Source: Paraphysomonas bandaiensis (taxonomy: Eukaryota; Chrysophyceae). From it: a DNA stretch of 64,000 nucleotides. Shown here one piece after another: positions 37,780 through 48,717 of the stretch; within the stretch, counting starts at the first letter, position 1, and the number at the start of each line of letters is the position of its first letter. The translations under genes and the position numbers were made by a program. The notes beneath the pieces are model-generated. The model was not told where the DNA came from. It searched no databases and worked only from the letters and a program-made list of their open reading frames with translations. The stretch lies in the NCBI GenBank assembly GCA_965644295.1, contig CBFFRP010000376.1:182285-246284 (forward strand), read 5' to 3'.

Positions 37780-39296
37780 TTAGTCTAGACTAGAAACAAG
37801 TCGAGACAACGCAGAATGATACACACTAGCGTGCATTATAATCTTGTCCACAATATTCTTCCACGTGTAATATTTTTTAGCAAATGCGGCACCTTTCTTT
37901 GATGCACTTCGAAGCCAAGACGAACCTGTGTCGAAATCTCGCAGCACGAAAAGCATTTCTTCAACAAGGGAGGTCGCATTGACCTGGAGAAGGCGGCGGT
38001 AAGGCGTATGGTTCATACTATTTACTCTATTAATAATACTGGCGTTCACATATCTCGCGAATGTCCGACGGGTGAAATCGTCAGTTGGTCCGAACCGCGG
38101 AACTATCACAGGGGTTCCACTTGCAATGCTCTCCAATACAGGCAAATTGAATCCTTCAGACTGGTAGGGTGCAATGTAGATATTAGAGCATCGATAGATC
38201 TCACCCATGAAACTGTTCGAATACGAGTCGTCCAGCCTACAGATATGACAGACACATTATTGCGTACCAAACATGATGTATGAAGCGAAGCGTACCATAC
38301 AACACTGTCCTCTCTGAAGGGTCTCTCCGGGTCGCGCATCAGCTTCTGTATGACAGCCATTACATTGTCCTTACCCTGTGGATACAGAGATCCAAGCGTT
38401 TTTATCAACAGCAAGGTGTTTGGATATTGTGTAGTTATATTCACAAATGCATTTATAAGCATATCTATATTTTTATTGGTTGTGCCGGCCCCAATATGAA
38501 GAAAGATGAAAGCATCCTCCGGAATTTGTACTTGCTCGCGCCACTCTAAGCATTCCCTTGTAATACTCTTCTTCTTAATCTTAGCTGGGCGGAAGAACCT
38601 TTCGTCAAAGCCATGAGGAATAACTGCAATTTTGTCCGCTGGTACGTTGCCAATATCAGTGAAAAGAGACGCAGACCAATTGGAAGGAACAAGGAGGGTG
38701 ACATCCTCGAAATCTGACCACGCTGGAGAATTAACAGTTTTCATTATGTCTTTCACCTCATACTCAGCGGTGGCAAGAGTATACACTTTCGTTGAACTCG
38801 ACGGAGGTGGAGATATATCAATGGGGTATCCAAAGCGAAGCAATAGATCAGGGGGGTCGTCGTCGTCAACAGTGGGAGGAATAACAGACATTCTATTAAG
38901 ATCGGACTCAGAAAACATTCCCATAACTTTTTTCCAGTCCGAAGGATGTGGAAGATCCACAAAGCTGAGGTGAGTTTGTCCATCGCGGTCTGCTCTCCTT
39001 AGAAGGGAGTAAGATGAAAAAGGGGATGCAGGACAGAGCGGCTTACCTGATCAACTCAAGCAAAACATATTGGCAAACCAATGAATACGAGTGAGGAAGA
39101 TGTCTCCACCTGCATGCATGAGTTAGCAGCAGGTACTGTTAGTAGATAATGACAAGCTGTGGACGGACCCGCTTAATGCGATATGCAGTCGAGGACTGTC
39201 ATCGCACACTTCTGTAGATGAGCTGGCCTCTGAAGTTACCTCTGCGCTCAAAAGATAAGCTACAGCAAGAAGAGAATACGATAGAAGGCGCATCAT
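37780..39296 (-). CDS. GT-B glycosyltransferase (GT4-like) with N-terminal signal sequence
   Basis: Exons in coding order: 39296-39169, 39109-39047, 38997-38296, 38236-37780; 1350 nt, 449 residues. The N-terminus MMRLLSYSLLAVAYLLSAEV is a signal peptide or signal anchor, which suggests action in the ER or Golgi lumen. Next comes SGWRHLPHSYSLV, typical of the N-terminal Rossmann half of this eukaryotic group. Then come IPHGFDERFF, and the donor-site half with FLHIGAGTTNKNID and the EX7E motif EGFNLPVLE within a PYQSEGFNLPVLESIASGTP-like segment. The donor and acceptor sugars cannot be inferred. The first intron has a GTCCGT donor, which is unusual. I accept it because it alone joins the conserved GWRHLPHSY motif in frame. 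Confidence 0.82.
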
Positions 39297-39705
39297 TAAC
39301 CCTCACACTGTTAACTACGCCTCATGCGGGTTACGACTATATTTCACAAACACCACACGGATTTCTAGACTTTAAGCCGGTATTATCAGGGTTTTGGGGC
39401 TTTAGGATCATGGCCTTGGCAAAAATAGACAAAAAACGGACAGTACCCGGACTTCGCACGTGGTCACCCACCGTACTACTAACCGGGCCAGATGCAACTT
39501 AACTTCCGCGAGCGGAACGAGAGCGGGTGCGGTTTGCATTGTATGACCGTCCATACCTGGCACACCTCGTTCACTATATACTAACCTAACCTATCACACC
39601 CATCTATAGGACGAGCATGTACAGCATGGATGGATAAGCTGTGGAGCTAGAGCGACCCTTCTGAAGTGCTGGGAGAGCAGAGTGGTGAGTAGAGAATAGT
39701 GACCC
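39297..39705. promoter_or_regulatory. Divergent intergenic region glycosyltransferase / ATP23
   Basis: 409 bp between divergent genes, somewhat less AT-rich than most spacers here. No specific motif is identified. Confidence 0.4.
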
Positions 39706-40259
39706 ATGGAAAGAACAAGATTAGAGTGTGAAGATATAATCAGAGCCACTCTAGCTAGCGATAGGTTCAAGAGCGTTGTGTCAAAGCTCTCTGGGTCCAA
39801 TCTAGAGGTATGCTGTCGGGTGTGCTCTCGACAGGGCGTGGAAGGTCATGCAAGAGCCTATTTAGAAATTAACCCGCCAAAGGTTGTGTTATGCTCGAAT
39901 AAAATACAACCAAAAGATGTGGAAGAACTACTTGCACACGAGCTTACTCACGCCCATGATTACATCTTCGGAAAATGTGACTTGGAGACTTGTAAGGGGC
40001 TTGCATACAGCGAAGTCAGAGCTGCACGTGAAGGCGAGTGCAATGGATTCTTTTTACACGATTACTTTAGAAAACAGTGCATTCGAAATCACGCTATACG
40101 GTCTACAGAGGTATAAGAGCTTATTTTTTTATATAATGGGAGTTTAAGCTGATAAATGAATTGTAGAACTTATTTCCATCAGGAGCCGAAAGATGCGTCG
40201 ACGATGTATTCGATGTAGCTATGGCTGACTTGGAGCCATTTAGGAAATCAAGAAGTTAG
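39706..40259 (+). CDS. ATP23: Mitochondrial inner-membrane metalloprotease ATP23 (peptidase M76)
   Basis: Exons 39706-40110 and 40167-40259; 498 nt, 165 residues. The zinc-binding motif HELTH is at residues 78-82 within LLAHELTHAHDY, and a conserved downstream segment reads EVRAAREGEC. Four to six cysteines are spaced as in the family (CCRVC, CDLETC, CIRNHAI). The second exon supplies the family C-terminus (ERCVDDVFDVAMADLEPF). ATP23 processes the Atp6 precursor in yeast and helps ATP synthase assembly from the intermembrane space. The protein lacks a classical presequence and the cysteines suggest import by the oxidative MIA route; that point is inference. Confidence 0.92.
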
Positions 40260-40820
40260 AATTGCTTATTATATTGACCATTTTGCTTTATTATTGTAGG
40301 ACAGTAGAATATATGAGGACGCTGTGAATTATAAATTCCACAAGTGTATTTGACCTGTAGATTTATATATATATACCAATGCTGTAAGGGATCCGGCATC
40401 GTTTATTTGTAATTGATGTTTCACTTTGAAGACAAGCAGTACGTCGTATTCGTTGTACCTTTCCGCTGCCACCTTCCTACGTGTCCCTTTTCCGTATTTA
40501 AGTGATATAAAGTTGCTCTATGGATTCACTTCCACTATTTAGAAAACCTGTATTATGTAGAACGTAATTCCACGTTATCAAAAGTTTGCCTATTTCAACA
40601 TAGTACGTGAGAAGATTATTTTTTTACGAAATGTGTGCATTGAATGTGTTTCTTAGAAGCAGTACTATGATTCATTGATTAATATCTTATAAATATACTT
40701 GCAAGTGCAACGAAATACTAATCTAGAGGAAAGAGGTAGAGTCCAGCTTTTCTTCCCCAACCCTAAACGGGCTTTCTCCTTGATAATTTACATTACACCT
40801 ATGTTATATGTTATTTACAC
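40260..40820. other. AT-rich spacer, no gene seen
   Basis: 3' flank of ATP23 and AT-rich DNA with no coding pattern. Confidence 0.5.
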
Positions 40821-40883
40821 CAGGGCTAGGAAACAATATATTGTACAATGTATTGCAATTCAATATATTGTTTCCTAGCCCTG
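40821..40883. mobile_element. Short hAT-type MITE (near-perfect palindrome) with 8-bp target duplication
   Basis: This 63-bp element reads CAGGGCTAGGAAACAATATA inward from the left and its reverse complement from the right. Its left flank ATTTACAC and right flank ATGTACAC form an 8-bp duplication with one mismatch. It looks like nothing but two terminal inverted repeats around a short TTGCAATT centre. Confidence 0.8.
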
Positions 40884-40963
40884 ATGTACACACACAACGA
40901 CGACGGAAAAAAATCAATTTCCTTTCTTTTCATATAATATTCCACACCTTTATTACTATCATC

Positions 40964-42240
40964 CAGGGATAGGGAACAATATATTGTATTGCAATACAAT
41001 TGAAAATCTGATTATTAAGAAGCGCAAGCTTGTGCGTTGCCGCGACCAACCTAACAACTCGCGCGACACTATGCATAACATGACTCTCATCTAGTTACTA
41101 TTGCATGCACCGACAAGTGCTCAACTATACAACACGATTTAGTTAGCTACATGGGCATACGACGAGTTGCGTGTTTAAGCCGGATCATACGCTCCTGCCC
41201 AATCTACTTGTCCTAACACAAACAACTTGCGGTCGGTGTCTTCGGCATATGTCTCCTGTATATGCGGCAGATCTTTAGGGCTCTCTTCAAGGTGGTGTTC
41301 ACAGCAGCAGGTAGTCTGGAAGGGAGAATAAAGTAGCTCTATAGCGCCGGATCCTCCCACGGTCACGAAGCGGTCTCACTGGTGCAATTTTGCACACTGA
41401 CGCATGAAACAGACATCTACCAAAATCTGTTACAAATTCAAGCTGACTCCAATGTCTTTCCTCCATTGTGTGCACTCGTCCAGCACATGCATCCACCTTG
41501 CACTCTTCTCCCGAGTGACTTACACTAGTAGGAAACCGTGCACCTTCCCCGCTCGGATGAAAACCTACTAAGCAAGAATAACATAAAAGCACCACAAATG
41601 TACCTGACACTGCTTGGAGAACAGTGCCAGAGCCTTGATATAATCTCAATGACCTGGGTCAGGAGAAACCAAGACTAGGCAGTAGACGTGTGAGAAGACA
41701 TGACAGGTCTAATCACATCATTGTCATTGCCATGCATCCATGAGGAAAGTTTGACGCATTACCTCGGTCATTGGCCACACATATACCGAATAATGTGAAC
41801 TCATACTCAGCATCAATCACTCAAAGCAAACGCAGGGAGCAAGCAGAATGTTGATATACCTGACATCTGCTGACTTCAGGTGTTTTGAGTTCTTAAGGTG
41901 AACATCCCGGATGCTTAACTTCAGCAGGCAGCCCAATACCCCGGTTACCCTTCTGGTGGGCCCATTCCCGGATGCCCTTGAGGTGGGCCCATTCCCGGAT
42001 GTCTGTTTATTCGTCAGGGCCCAAAGACGTCTACACAAGTGACACTTATTGGCGTCCCTTGTACCACACAAGCATTTGGCTATGAGAGTGGGCAGAACAA
42101 TATATCTGCTGACTATATAATGCGGCTCACGTTAGTTTCCCGGAGAAATATCTCCGGTACTTATCCCCCAGAACACCACGAAAAGGTGCGAGTCCGACTT
42201 TGTTGAGGGTATTGCAATACATTGTACAATATATTGATTG
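40964..42240. mobile_element. Decayed hAT-type element with a nested repeat
   Basis: The left end CAGGGATAGGGAACAATATA at 40964 resembles the terminus of the 63-bp MITE. A sequence like the inner part of a right terminus, ATTGCAATACATTGTACAAT, is at 42212. Between them are short minus-strand frames (41175-41649) that I do not recognise, and a reversed copy of the dispersed repeat at 41815-42212. The outer right end is missing, so the limits are tentative. Confidence 0.4.
41815..42212 (-). repeat. Dispersed repeat, copy 3 (reverse)
   Basis: Reverse-orientation copy with GAGCAAGCAGAATGTTGATA, CTGACTTCAGGTGTTTTGAG, GTACCACACAAGCATTTGGC, the hairpin CCGGAGAAATATCTCCGG (42144) and the end GAGTCCGACTTTGTTGAGGG. 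It carries a local duplication of GGGCCCATTCCCGGATG (about 41959-42000). Confidence 0.65.
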
Positions 42241-42395
42241 GTGGACATCAATATTGTGTCTGTTAAAGTAGCTCACTGATAGTCATATACAGAATGATTC
42301 TTAACTGTAGGGTAAAAGATATATGTCCATGTATATAAATCTTCGTCCAGACAGTGATTATTGTAACAATACAGAGGATGATGAAGCTGAAGTTG

Positions 42396-42703
42396 GATAA
42401 GCGGAAAAAGTCCTTCAATCAGCTCAAAAATTTAAGAAACGGAAAGTTGAAATATCTAAGTACAGGTGCACGAGTCATGCAGTATGTATCTTCCAATACA
42501 TGTGAATGTCTGTTCAGCGCAGCAGAACTGATTATATCAGTGCTGCGCAAACGTATGCATCCTACTACACTTAATATGTTGTTGTTTCTGAAAGCTAACC
42601 GACAGTTGTGGCCGGATTCAAGCATATTTCAATTAATATTGGATGCATATGGCTCACCGATGATGGCTCAAAGGATGAGTATGAGAAAACTTTTAATCAG
42701 TTA
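42396..42703 (+). pseudogene. hAT transposase fragment (C-terminal dimerisation domain)
   Basis: The plus frame encodes the hAT C-terminal dimerisation signature. It has CECLFSAAELIISVLRKRM, then HPTTLNMLLFLKANRQLW. This is the conserved end of hAT transposases (SSxxxERxFSxxG..R..L.....L.FL..N). Nothing upstream provides the BED zinc finger or catalytic RNase-H-like part, so this is a broken remnant. It is probably related to the hAT-type termini seen nearby. Confidence 0.75.
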
Positions 42704-43960
42704 ACAGTAGTGGGTCTGATTATCAAGTGACCTTAGACCTTATAATAACAAATACTAAAAACTACGGATGTGTTTACTTACTGATTAGTCATACTAATAT
42801 ATGGCAATATATTGTAGGGCCGGTTTAAAAACTCCATCTATACTATTGATGGAACGCCTAATAACTTATTATTATGCACTAAACTTATGAAAATAACTTA
42901 AATCATCTATTTCAAAATCCTGTTTACTACTTTTAGTTGAATCAGAAAAAGCACAGTAAACATATTTATCATATAAATTTTCATTAAGAGGTAATAAATA
43001 TAACCGATGTTTTAAATAATATATTATAATAAGAGGTAATATTTTAAATTTTTCTATATCTTCTGTTAGAATAGGACATTTCACTGAAGCTAACTTTTCA
43101 CTACACGTAAACCTTAACCTTGCTATCTATGTTAATAACAATGCATTTTCAAGTAAGAAATTATAATTATTCTGAACACTTCCTACATATATATTCGTGT
43201 AACATCTGATGAAACATCAGTTCTCAGCGACATCTGTTTATCATATATATTATATTCATCAGTCAGTTCTATATCTTATATAGTCACACATCAGTAACTG
43301 AATTTAATTCCTTTTGGTAATTATAATCCCCTTTACACCTATGAGTTGACTTTACCTATTGCACACTATTAACTCACTTCAATTGCACAATATATATCAC
43401 ATCATCATATATTGCAGAACTCAACATCTTCTTTATCAAGAAAATTAACAAATAATTTAATACATTTAACCATTGTATATAATATATATAATAGATATAA
43501 TATTATATTATTTTATATTCATAAATCAATTAATTTCCATTGATGTAAACCTATATACGTTAACGAGTTATATAAAAACAACATAGTATATAAAATCTAA
43601 CTAAATACCTTATAAGGTATTACGTTTTCTCCTTGTTTGTTGTTCTCTATGGTAATTACATATAAACTGCACATAGTTAGCTCTTGAAAAAGCAACATAA
43701 TTGTTAAACTACTTCTTACTTCTTATTCCTCATAGTAAATTTTGACTGTGTTGAGCTCGATTCTTTCTGAGAATTAGATATTCTATATTTCACTTTTACC
43801 CGATGGTTCCTTCTTCCTTTTTAACTGTTCCTTCCTTTTTTTTGCTATTTTGAGTGAAAGATACATCGAAAAACGATTTACTTTTAGGCACAATGGATAA
43901 TATTTCAAGTTGTTGACGGTTTTAGCGATGATGATAACGTTGTTGTAGTATAGTGATAGA
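42704..43960. other. Very AT-rich DNA, no gene seen
   Basis: About 1.2 kb dominated by A/T runs and ATAT stretches. No coding pattern or RNA gene is recognised. Confidence 0.5.
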
Positions 43961-43964
43961 GCTT

Positions 43965-44090
43965 TCGTCCTTGGTGCATGCGGTGACGTACAAGCAGTTT
44001 TCGTTGAGTTAAGTAGTACGATATCAAAATAAAGCACTGACTCTTAAACAGCTATTGCTAATAATAAGAGACTATTATAGTTCTATTTAC
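43965..44090 (+). repeat. Dispersed repeat, second-block type
   Basis: TTGGTGCATGCGGTGACGTA and the following CAAGCAGTTTTCGTTGAGTT match 45060-45235 and 25860-26000, including the AATAATAAGAC-like end. Confidence 0.55.
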
Positions 44091-44184
44091 AGTTCTTGCT
44101 AGAGACGCATCATTTAAGCATATAACAGGAGGGCGTGTGGGTTGGTTGGTATGTGGTCGAATTCTAGTCGTAAAAAGGTTTCAC

Positions 44185-44455
44185 GCAGTGAGCAAGCAGA
44201 ATGTTGATAATATACCTGACACCTACTGACTTCAGGATTTTTGAGTCCTTAAGGTGAATACCCCGGATGCTTGACTTCAGCAGACAGCCAACACAAAATA
44301 GTGTCTCTTGTTGTACCACACAAGCTTTAGACTATGAGTGGGCAGTGCGTTAGTTGCTGACTGTATATATGCGGCTCACGTTAGTTTTCAGGAGAAATAT
44401 CTCCCCCAGAACAGCACGAAAAGGTGCGAATCCGACTTTGTTGAGGGATATGACT
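44185..44455 (-). repeat. Dispersed repeat, copy 4 (reverse)
   Basis: Parallel to the 41815-42212 copy: GTGAGCAAGCAGAATGTTGA, CTGACTTCAGGATTTTTGAG, GTACCACACAAGCTTTAGAC, CGGCTCACGTTAGTTTTCAG and the end GGTGCGAATCCGACTTTGTT. It is shorter by an internal deletion and lacks half of the hairpin. Confidence 0.65.
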
Positions 44456-44579
44456 CTCTGATATTCACAGCTAGAGTTTGTATTGGCGCGGGAAGTCCTC
44501 TGGCTCAAGGGTATCTTGCAGTAGTAGTCTGCTTCTCCCGCTTTTTGCTGCAGCAAAGCTCATGATCCAAGATTGAAGT

Positions 44580-45055
44580 TGACGCTATATTCCCCTACAC
44601 AAAGGACCCCTTAGGCTACTCCCGGGACCGCGTCAAAAACGTAGACAGGAATGGAAACGCCCAAGGGTGCTACGATTACTAGGCGTCCGCAGACGACCCG
44701 AGACTGGACCACCGCCCACCGTACACACGAACCCCACCACTCATACCCACAGGAACATATCGCCGTCCCACATGAAACCCTCAGGCCCTCGACAACGACG
44801 CCGTCTCCGGCAACTCTACCTACTATGCCTAAGGCCCAAACGGTGCACTGAGAGAGCGCCACATTCCACCTCTCCACCCTCCTCTCAGCACACACATCTA
44901 GCACTCGGTACGCTCAGAACCTTAATACGGAACCCTATACCTCAGAGCCTGGTAGAACCTCATCCCAAGGGGAGACCCCTGATAACACGCGCCAGTGAGT
45001 CCTAGGACACACGATCATGGCGAGCCTCACAATCAACATTAAGAACGGAAGTGAT
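44580..45055. other. GC-rich island of unknown origin between repeat copies
   Basis: Base composition changes sharply to GC-rich (for example GACCACCGCCCACCGTACAC and CTCCACCCTCCTCTCAGCAC) between two repeat blocks. Both strands stay open for about 100 codons, but neither frame looks like a known protein. It may be an insertion of foreign or retroelement DNA. Confidence 0.4.
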
Positions 45056-45059
45056 CGCA

Positions 45060-45235
45060 CCTTGGTGCCTGCGGCAACGCACAAGCAGCTTCTGTAGCGC
45101 TAAATAGTAGGATAATAGAGTTTGTGTTGACTAATTATGGGTAGCGGTCTAAATAGTATGTCTAGCATACAACTAGCCACTATATTGGTGCAGGTTTTTA
45201 ACGCTTATTGCTAAATAATAAGACTTTCAATATCT
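45060..45235 (+). repeat. Dispersed repeat, second-block type, third copy
   Basis: TTGGTGCCTGCGGCAACGCA and CAAGCAGCTTCTGTAGCGCT match the blocks at 43965 and 25860. It contains a 50-bp insertion around 45135-45190. Confidence 0.55.
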
Positions 45236-45337
45236 TGCAGTAGTATCAGAGTACTCTCTGATTTCACTAGACTACAAACTACGATATTCGTAATGCTAGT
45301 CAGGACATAGCTAATATTCTTCGGGATCTATTTTTCG

Positions 45338-45684
45338 ACCTAGTCAATTTAGTGGAATTTCCTAGTCACACCAAAATTGGTGTAAAAACCTAGTCAAAAG
45401 GTAGAAAAACCTAGTCATTAAATAATTAGATTTTTATCATTACAATGACTAGGTTGAGGAGGTGGAAGTGGGTATTCACCTAGTCAAACAGGGGAGCATA
45501 CTGTAGCCATAAATTCAAAAATTCAAATGCTATAGGCTATTGGCCTGTAATGCGTAGCTATATGCGAGTACAATTCATGACTAGGGGTAATACTATAATT
45601 GGCTAGGTTGAGTCATTTATTGCTTTGACTAGGTTTTTGCACGGAAAATTGTATGACTAGGAAATTCAACCAAATTGACTAGGT
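45338..45684. mobile_element. Foldback/MITE-like element built from CCTAGTCA words
   Basis: The left end (ACCTAGTCAATTTAGTGGAA then TTTCCTAGTCA) is the reverse complement of the right end (TGACTAGGAAATTCAACC then AAATTGACTAGGT) with few differences, over at least 35 bp. Inside, the word CCTAGTCA or its complement appears about eleven times in all, pointing inward in each half. There is no reading frame. No clear target duplication was found. Confidence 0.65.
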
Positions 45685-46110
45685 TGAATAATATATCTCA
45701 TATTCTTCTGTTGTAACCCTAAGGGTGGCATACACCTATATACCATATATATTCGCTGCATGCTAAGATTTTGATGCTATCAGCTAATAGCTACTACTGT
45801 ACTTAGTACTTAATAACCATATATTATAAAACGCAAGTATAGATTATTTAATTTTGTATATATCACATTTGCGGCTATAAGTTTATCACAGTAACACAAT
45901 AACAACGAACAGTTTCCTTTTCATATTATAAATAAAATAAGAAATAGCATGAAGCACATGGACATTCTCACATTGTTATCATTTTCATCCACGCTTTCAT
46001 ATCCAAACAGACCTCACATATACAGATCAGGCGCATTCATGAAAATACATGAGACACAAAAACTGCAATTATAAATTGCTAATACCAGATACCGTGATAA
46101 TTTCAAGAGT
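45685..46110. other. AT-rich spacer, no gene seen
   Basis: AT-rich DNA 3' of the fatty acid hydroxylase gene. Confidence 0.5.
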
Positions 46111-47080
46111 TTACATACTTCTTTGATGTTTCACACTGAATGCTGACGCCTTGGAAAGGGTACCAAAGACATGGTCCCAGACAGTGAAATACTCGCCAAA
46201 GTTCTTTGAGTTCGCTATATAATTCGAGTACTTATGATGATAGTCGTGATGCTCCACCCCAGCCCTAGGTGAAAAGTTTTTGAGGGTAAGTAGTGTGAGG
46301 AGTGTGGCAAAGCGAACAGCGAAGGCCTGCCAGAAAGTGCACCCTGAAAGATCAATTGAGCTGTAGGTCCGAAAGTCGAGTCGAATACCGCTGTGGTTCA
46401 TGACGTTGTCCAAGAGGCGCAAAGAAACGTACACCCAGTACGTGACTGGATGTGGGCTCACAAGAACTGCTGCAAATAGTATCGGGAGCCCCCCTTGAAG
46501 AGTTCCATCAATGGCATCGATACTGGCAGTGCTAATCGCGCTAGGTGTATCAATCTGGTGGTGATAGCTATGACAATACTTCCATAAAATATCACTCATG
46601 TGTTGAACGCGATGACCCCAATACAATGCAAAATCACCAAGTATGATAAGTAAGATAAGATCACCAACAAACTTATTCAAAGGTGGATGAAATTGCGTCG
46701 AGTTTCCAACTGGGAAAAAACATGAGCTGATTACAGCGCTTGATAACGCATTAACGAGAGCGGTCGGCCCAAACAGGGTAAATGCCACGTCAACTAACTG
46801 CTGATAGTGACTGAGTTTGTGATGAGTGTTTTGGATGCAATCATTTCGCGACTTGGACTTTCCATATCTTATCGTCGCATATTGGGCTTCACGAAGCCGC
46901 CCTGCTGTTTCAAATATAAACATGTAACTTATTAGACTTACATCTGCGACAACTATAGGGGCAATTCCCCAGCAGATCCAGTTGACGGTAGATATATTCG
47001 ATATAAACTGTAGAGTGATAACTGTTATATAACTAGAGAGCACACAGGAACTATACCGTCAACATATCTGCACAGTTCAT
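46111..47080 (-). CDS. Fatty acid hydroxylase / sterol desaturase superfamily protein
   Basis: Two exons, 47080-47057 (eight codons) and 47007-46111; 306 residues. The eight-histidine di-iron signature is complete: HRVQH (140-144), HSYHH (154-158) and HHDYHH (261-266), with an extra His in NHSG (213). Four or five hydrophobic segments fit an ER membrane enzyme. Members include sterol C4-methyl oxidase, C5 desaturase and fatty acid or sphingolipid hydroxylases, and which one this is cannot be told. The short first exon is chosen because it gives an ATG after an in-frame stop and a good 49-nt intron. Divergent from PEN-2 with a 428-bp gap. Confidence 0.88.
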
Positions 47081-47508
47081 AGCAATCACCTCAGGATACT
47101 TCACAGTGTACTGGACGATACAAGGGTTCAATCAATCTCGAGATCTTTACTGCCGATGTCCGTAATGCAGTTGAGAGTCTCCACAGCACTGATATCTAGA
47201 TATAGTGTACACAGCAATGATATACTCTGTATGTGGGAGTAAACACGACAGCAGTTGGACAGAAAAGTGGACCTTATGAAAATCAGGAAGAGAATATAAA
47301 ATCAGTAATTTTTCAATATAAAAATGATATAAAAGTGTAGTTTCCAGGACTGTATAGCATATTCACGATAGGAGAGTGGTGTGATGGGAGTTATATGCGC
47401 ATATATATATATGCCGTCCACATCCTTTAAAAATTTGTTCGTTCGTTGTTTGGCATAATGCGTGCCTGATTGCCATATTGAAGTAATAAGTGAATATAAG
47501 AGAGTCTA
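47081..47508. promoter_or_regulatory. Divergent intergenic region hydroxylase / PEN-2
   Basis: A 428-bp gap between divergent starts, AT-rich, with GTGTACACAGCAATGATATA at 47207 and (AT)n at 47400. No gene is seen. Confidence 0.4.
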
Positions 47509-47914
47509 ATGCAGACGGCTGGAAATAATGAGGATGAAAATTTGGCGAAACAGAGTAAGTTATCACTGAGGACATACAGCTACTGAAATTTCTAACATTG
47601 GTGGCAGTGTTTTGTATAGGGTGCTTTGGTCTACCTTGGTTATGGCTAGTTAATTGCGCGTATTTTTACTCTGCTGTCAGGACCGACAGGGCATCATCAG
47701 GCCTGAAGAAATGTAAGCTTATTTCTTATTTTTTGTTGAAGTATATCATAATTTTAATACTGGTACAGGGTTCTATATGTCTCTTGCTGGAAGTTTAATA
47801 TGCTTCACTGCGCTGTTTGTGTGGATTATTACATTTCAACTATCATGGAGACATTGGGAAGGAGCAAAATCGTATATGATATATGTACCGGAAGAAGATC
47901 GTAATGATTGGTAG
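47509..47914 (+). CDS. PEN2: Gamma-secretase subunit PEN-2
   Basis: Three exons, 47509-47554, 47608-47712, 47769-47914; 297 nt, 98 residues (animal PEN-2 is 101). The family core GLPWLWLVN, followed by an aromatic stretch (CAYFYSAVRT), sits in exon 2, matching the FLPFLWLVN region of known PEN-2. Exon 3 carries the second hydrophobic segment (LICFTALFVWIITFQ) and the WRHWEGAKSY tail corresponding to the RPRWGALGDY end. PEN-2 stabilises presenilin and triggers its autoproteolysis. Presenilin, nicastrin and APH-1 must then be encoded elsewhere. All three exons are needed; the two introns are 53 and 56 nt. Confidence 0.9.
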
Positions 47915-48717
47915 TGTCCTGATTATCGCGTGTTAGTTAGCGGATTGATGGTGAATTAATTAATATTTATAGTTGTGGACAGTTGCTGCTGGGGTTTAGT
48001 TTCGTACTATACTGTATTCTCAGAGTTGTGAGTTACATTCTAGATGCCTCATGACCAATGAGTAGTGCATCATAAGTTCAATTTATTTTATTATTATAAA
48101 TTGTTATAAATTGTGTTATAAACACACACAGTTAAAACTGTAAAGGTTTGACAAAGGAACAACAGGGAAATATTATTTAGTCTTGAATATAGAATATGAG
48201 CAATCACAAATTAGAATGGTATATTGTATATGGTATATCATTTCGATATTTCGATACAGTATATCAATATAATGTTCCATAGTCCTGCTTTATCAGAATA
48301 TAGTGTATATCAAATTGTCAACTTTGAGTTGTACCAATATAAAAGCTTAAGTTACCTATTTAATTAAGGGTATATATTCTTAGTAAAGGATAAGTATGTG
48401 TTAAATGTTAAATTATGTCTCTGCAATCAAGAACTTCCCAGCAGGTAACTTCTTATTGATACGGGTGATACAAATTACCTTATTTCTGTAGTGTTCTTTT
48501 TTGTAATGCATAGCTAAATGTGAGCATAATTTATGGCAATTTTCTATTAACATGTGACTATTACAGTGATGAGCCATTTCATCTTTCAACCATTTTGACT
48601 AGACTCAATTGTGTATCATCATTGTCATATGCAAGGTGAGTGAGCAGCATTTATAAAGTTATATATAAGCACCTCACGCATCTACACTTCTTCTACCATC
48701 CGAACTGACCTCTAAAT
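47915..48717. other. AT-rich spacer with a possible hAT terminus
   Basis: No gene is seen. ATGTTCCATAGTCCTG at 48272 resembles the right terminus of the nearby hAT MITEs and is preceded by a TATATC/GATATA-rich palindrome. It may be a lone element end. Confidence 0.35.

Noticed and set aside
41299-41649. 116-codon minus frame with a hydrophobic start and several cysteines
   Set aside because: It lies inside decayed transposon DNA and has no recognisable zinc-finger or transposase pattern, so it is not called as a gene.
44611-45005. Two opposing frames of about 100 codons in the GC-rich island
   Set aside because: Both are open simply because the segment is GC-rich; neither resembles a protein family, so I kept it as an unexplained island only.
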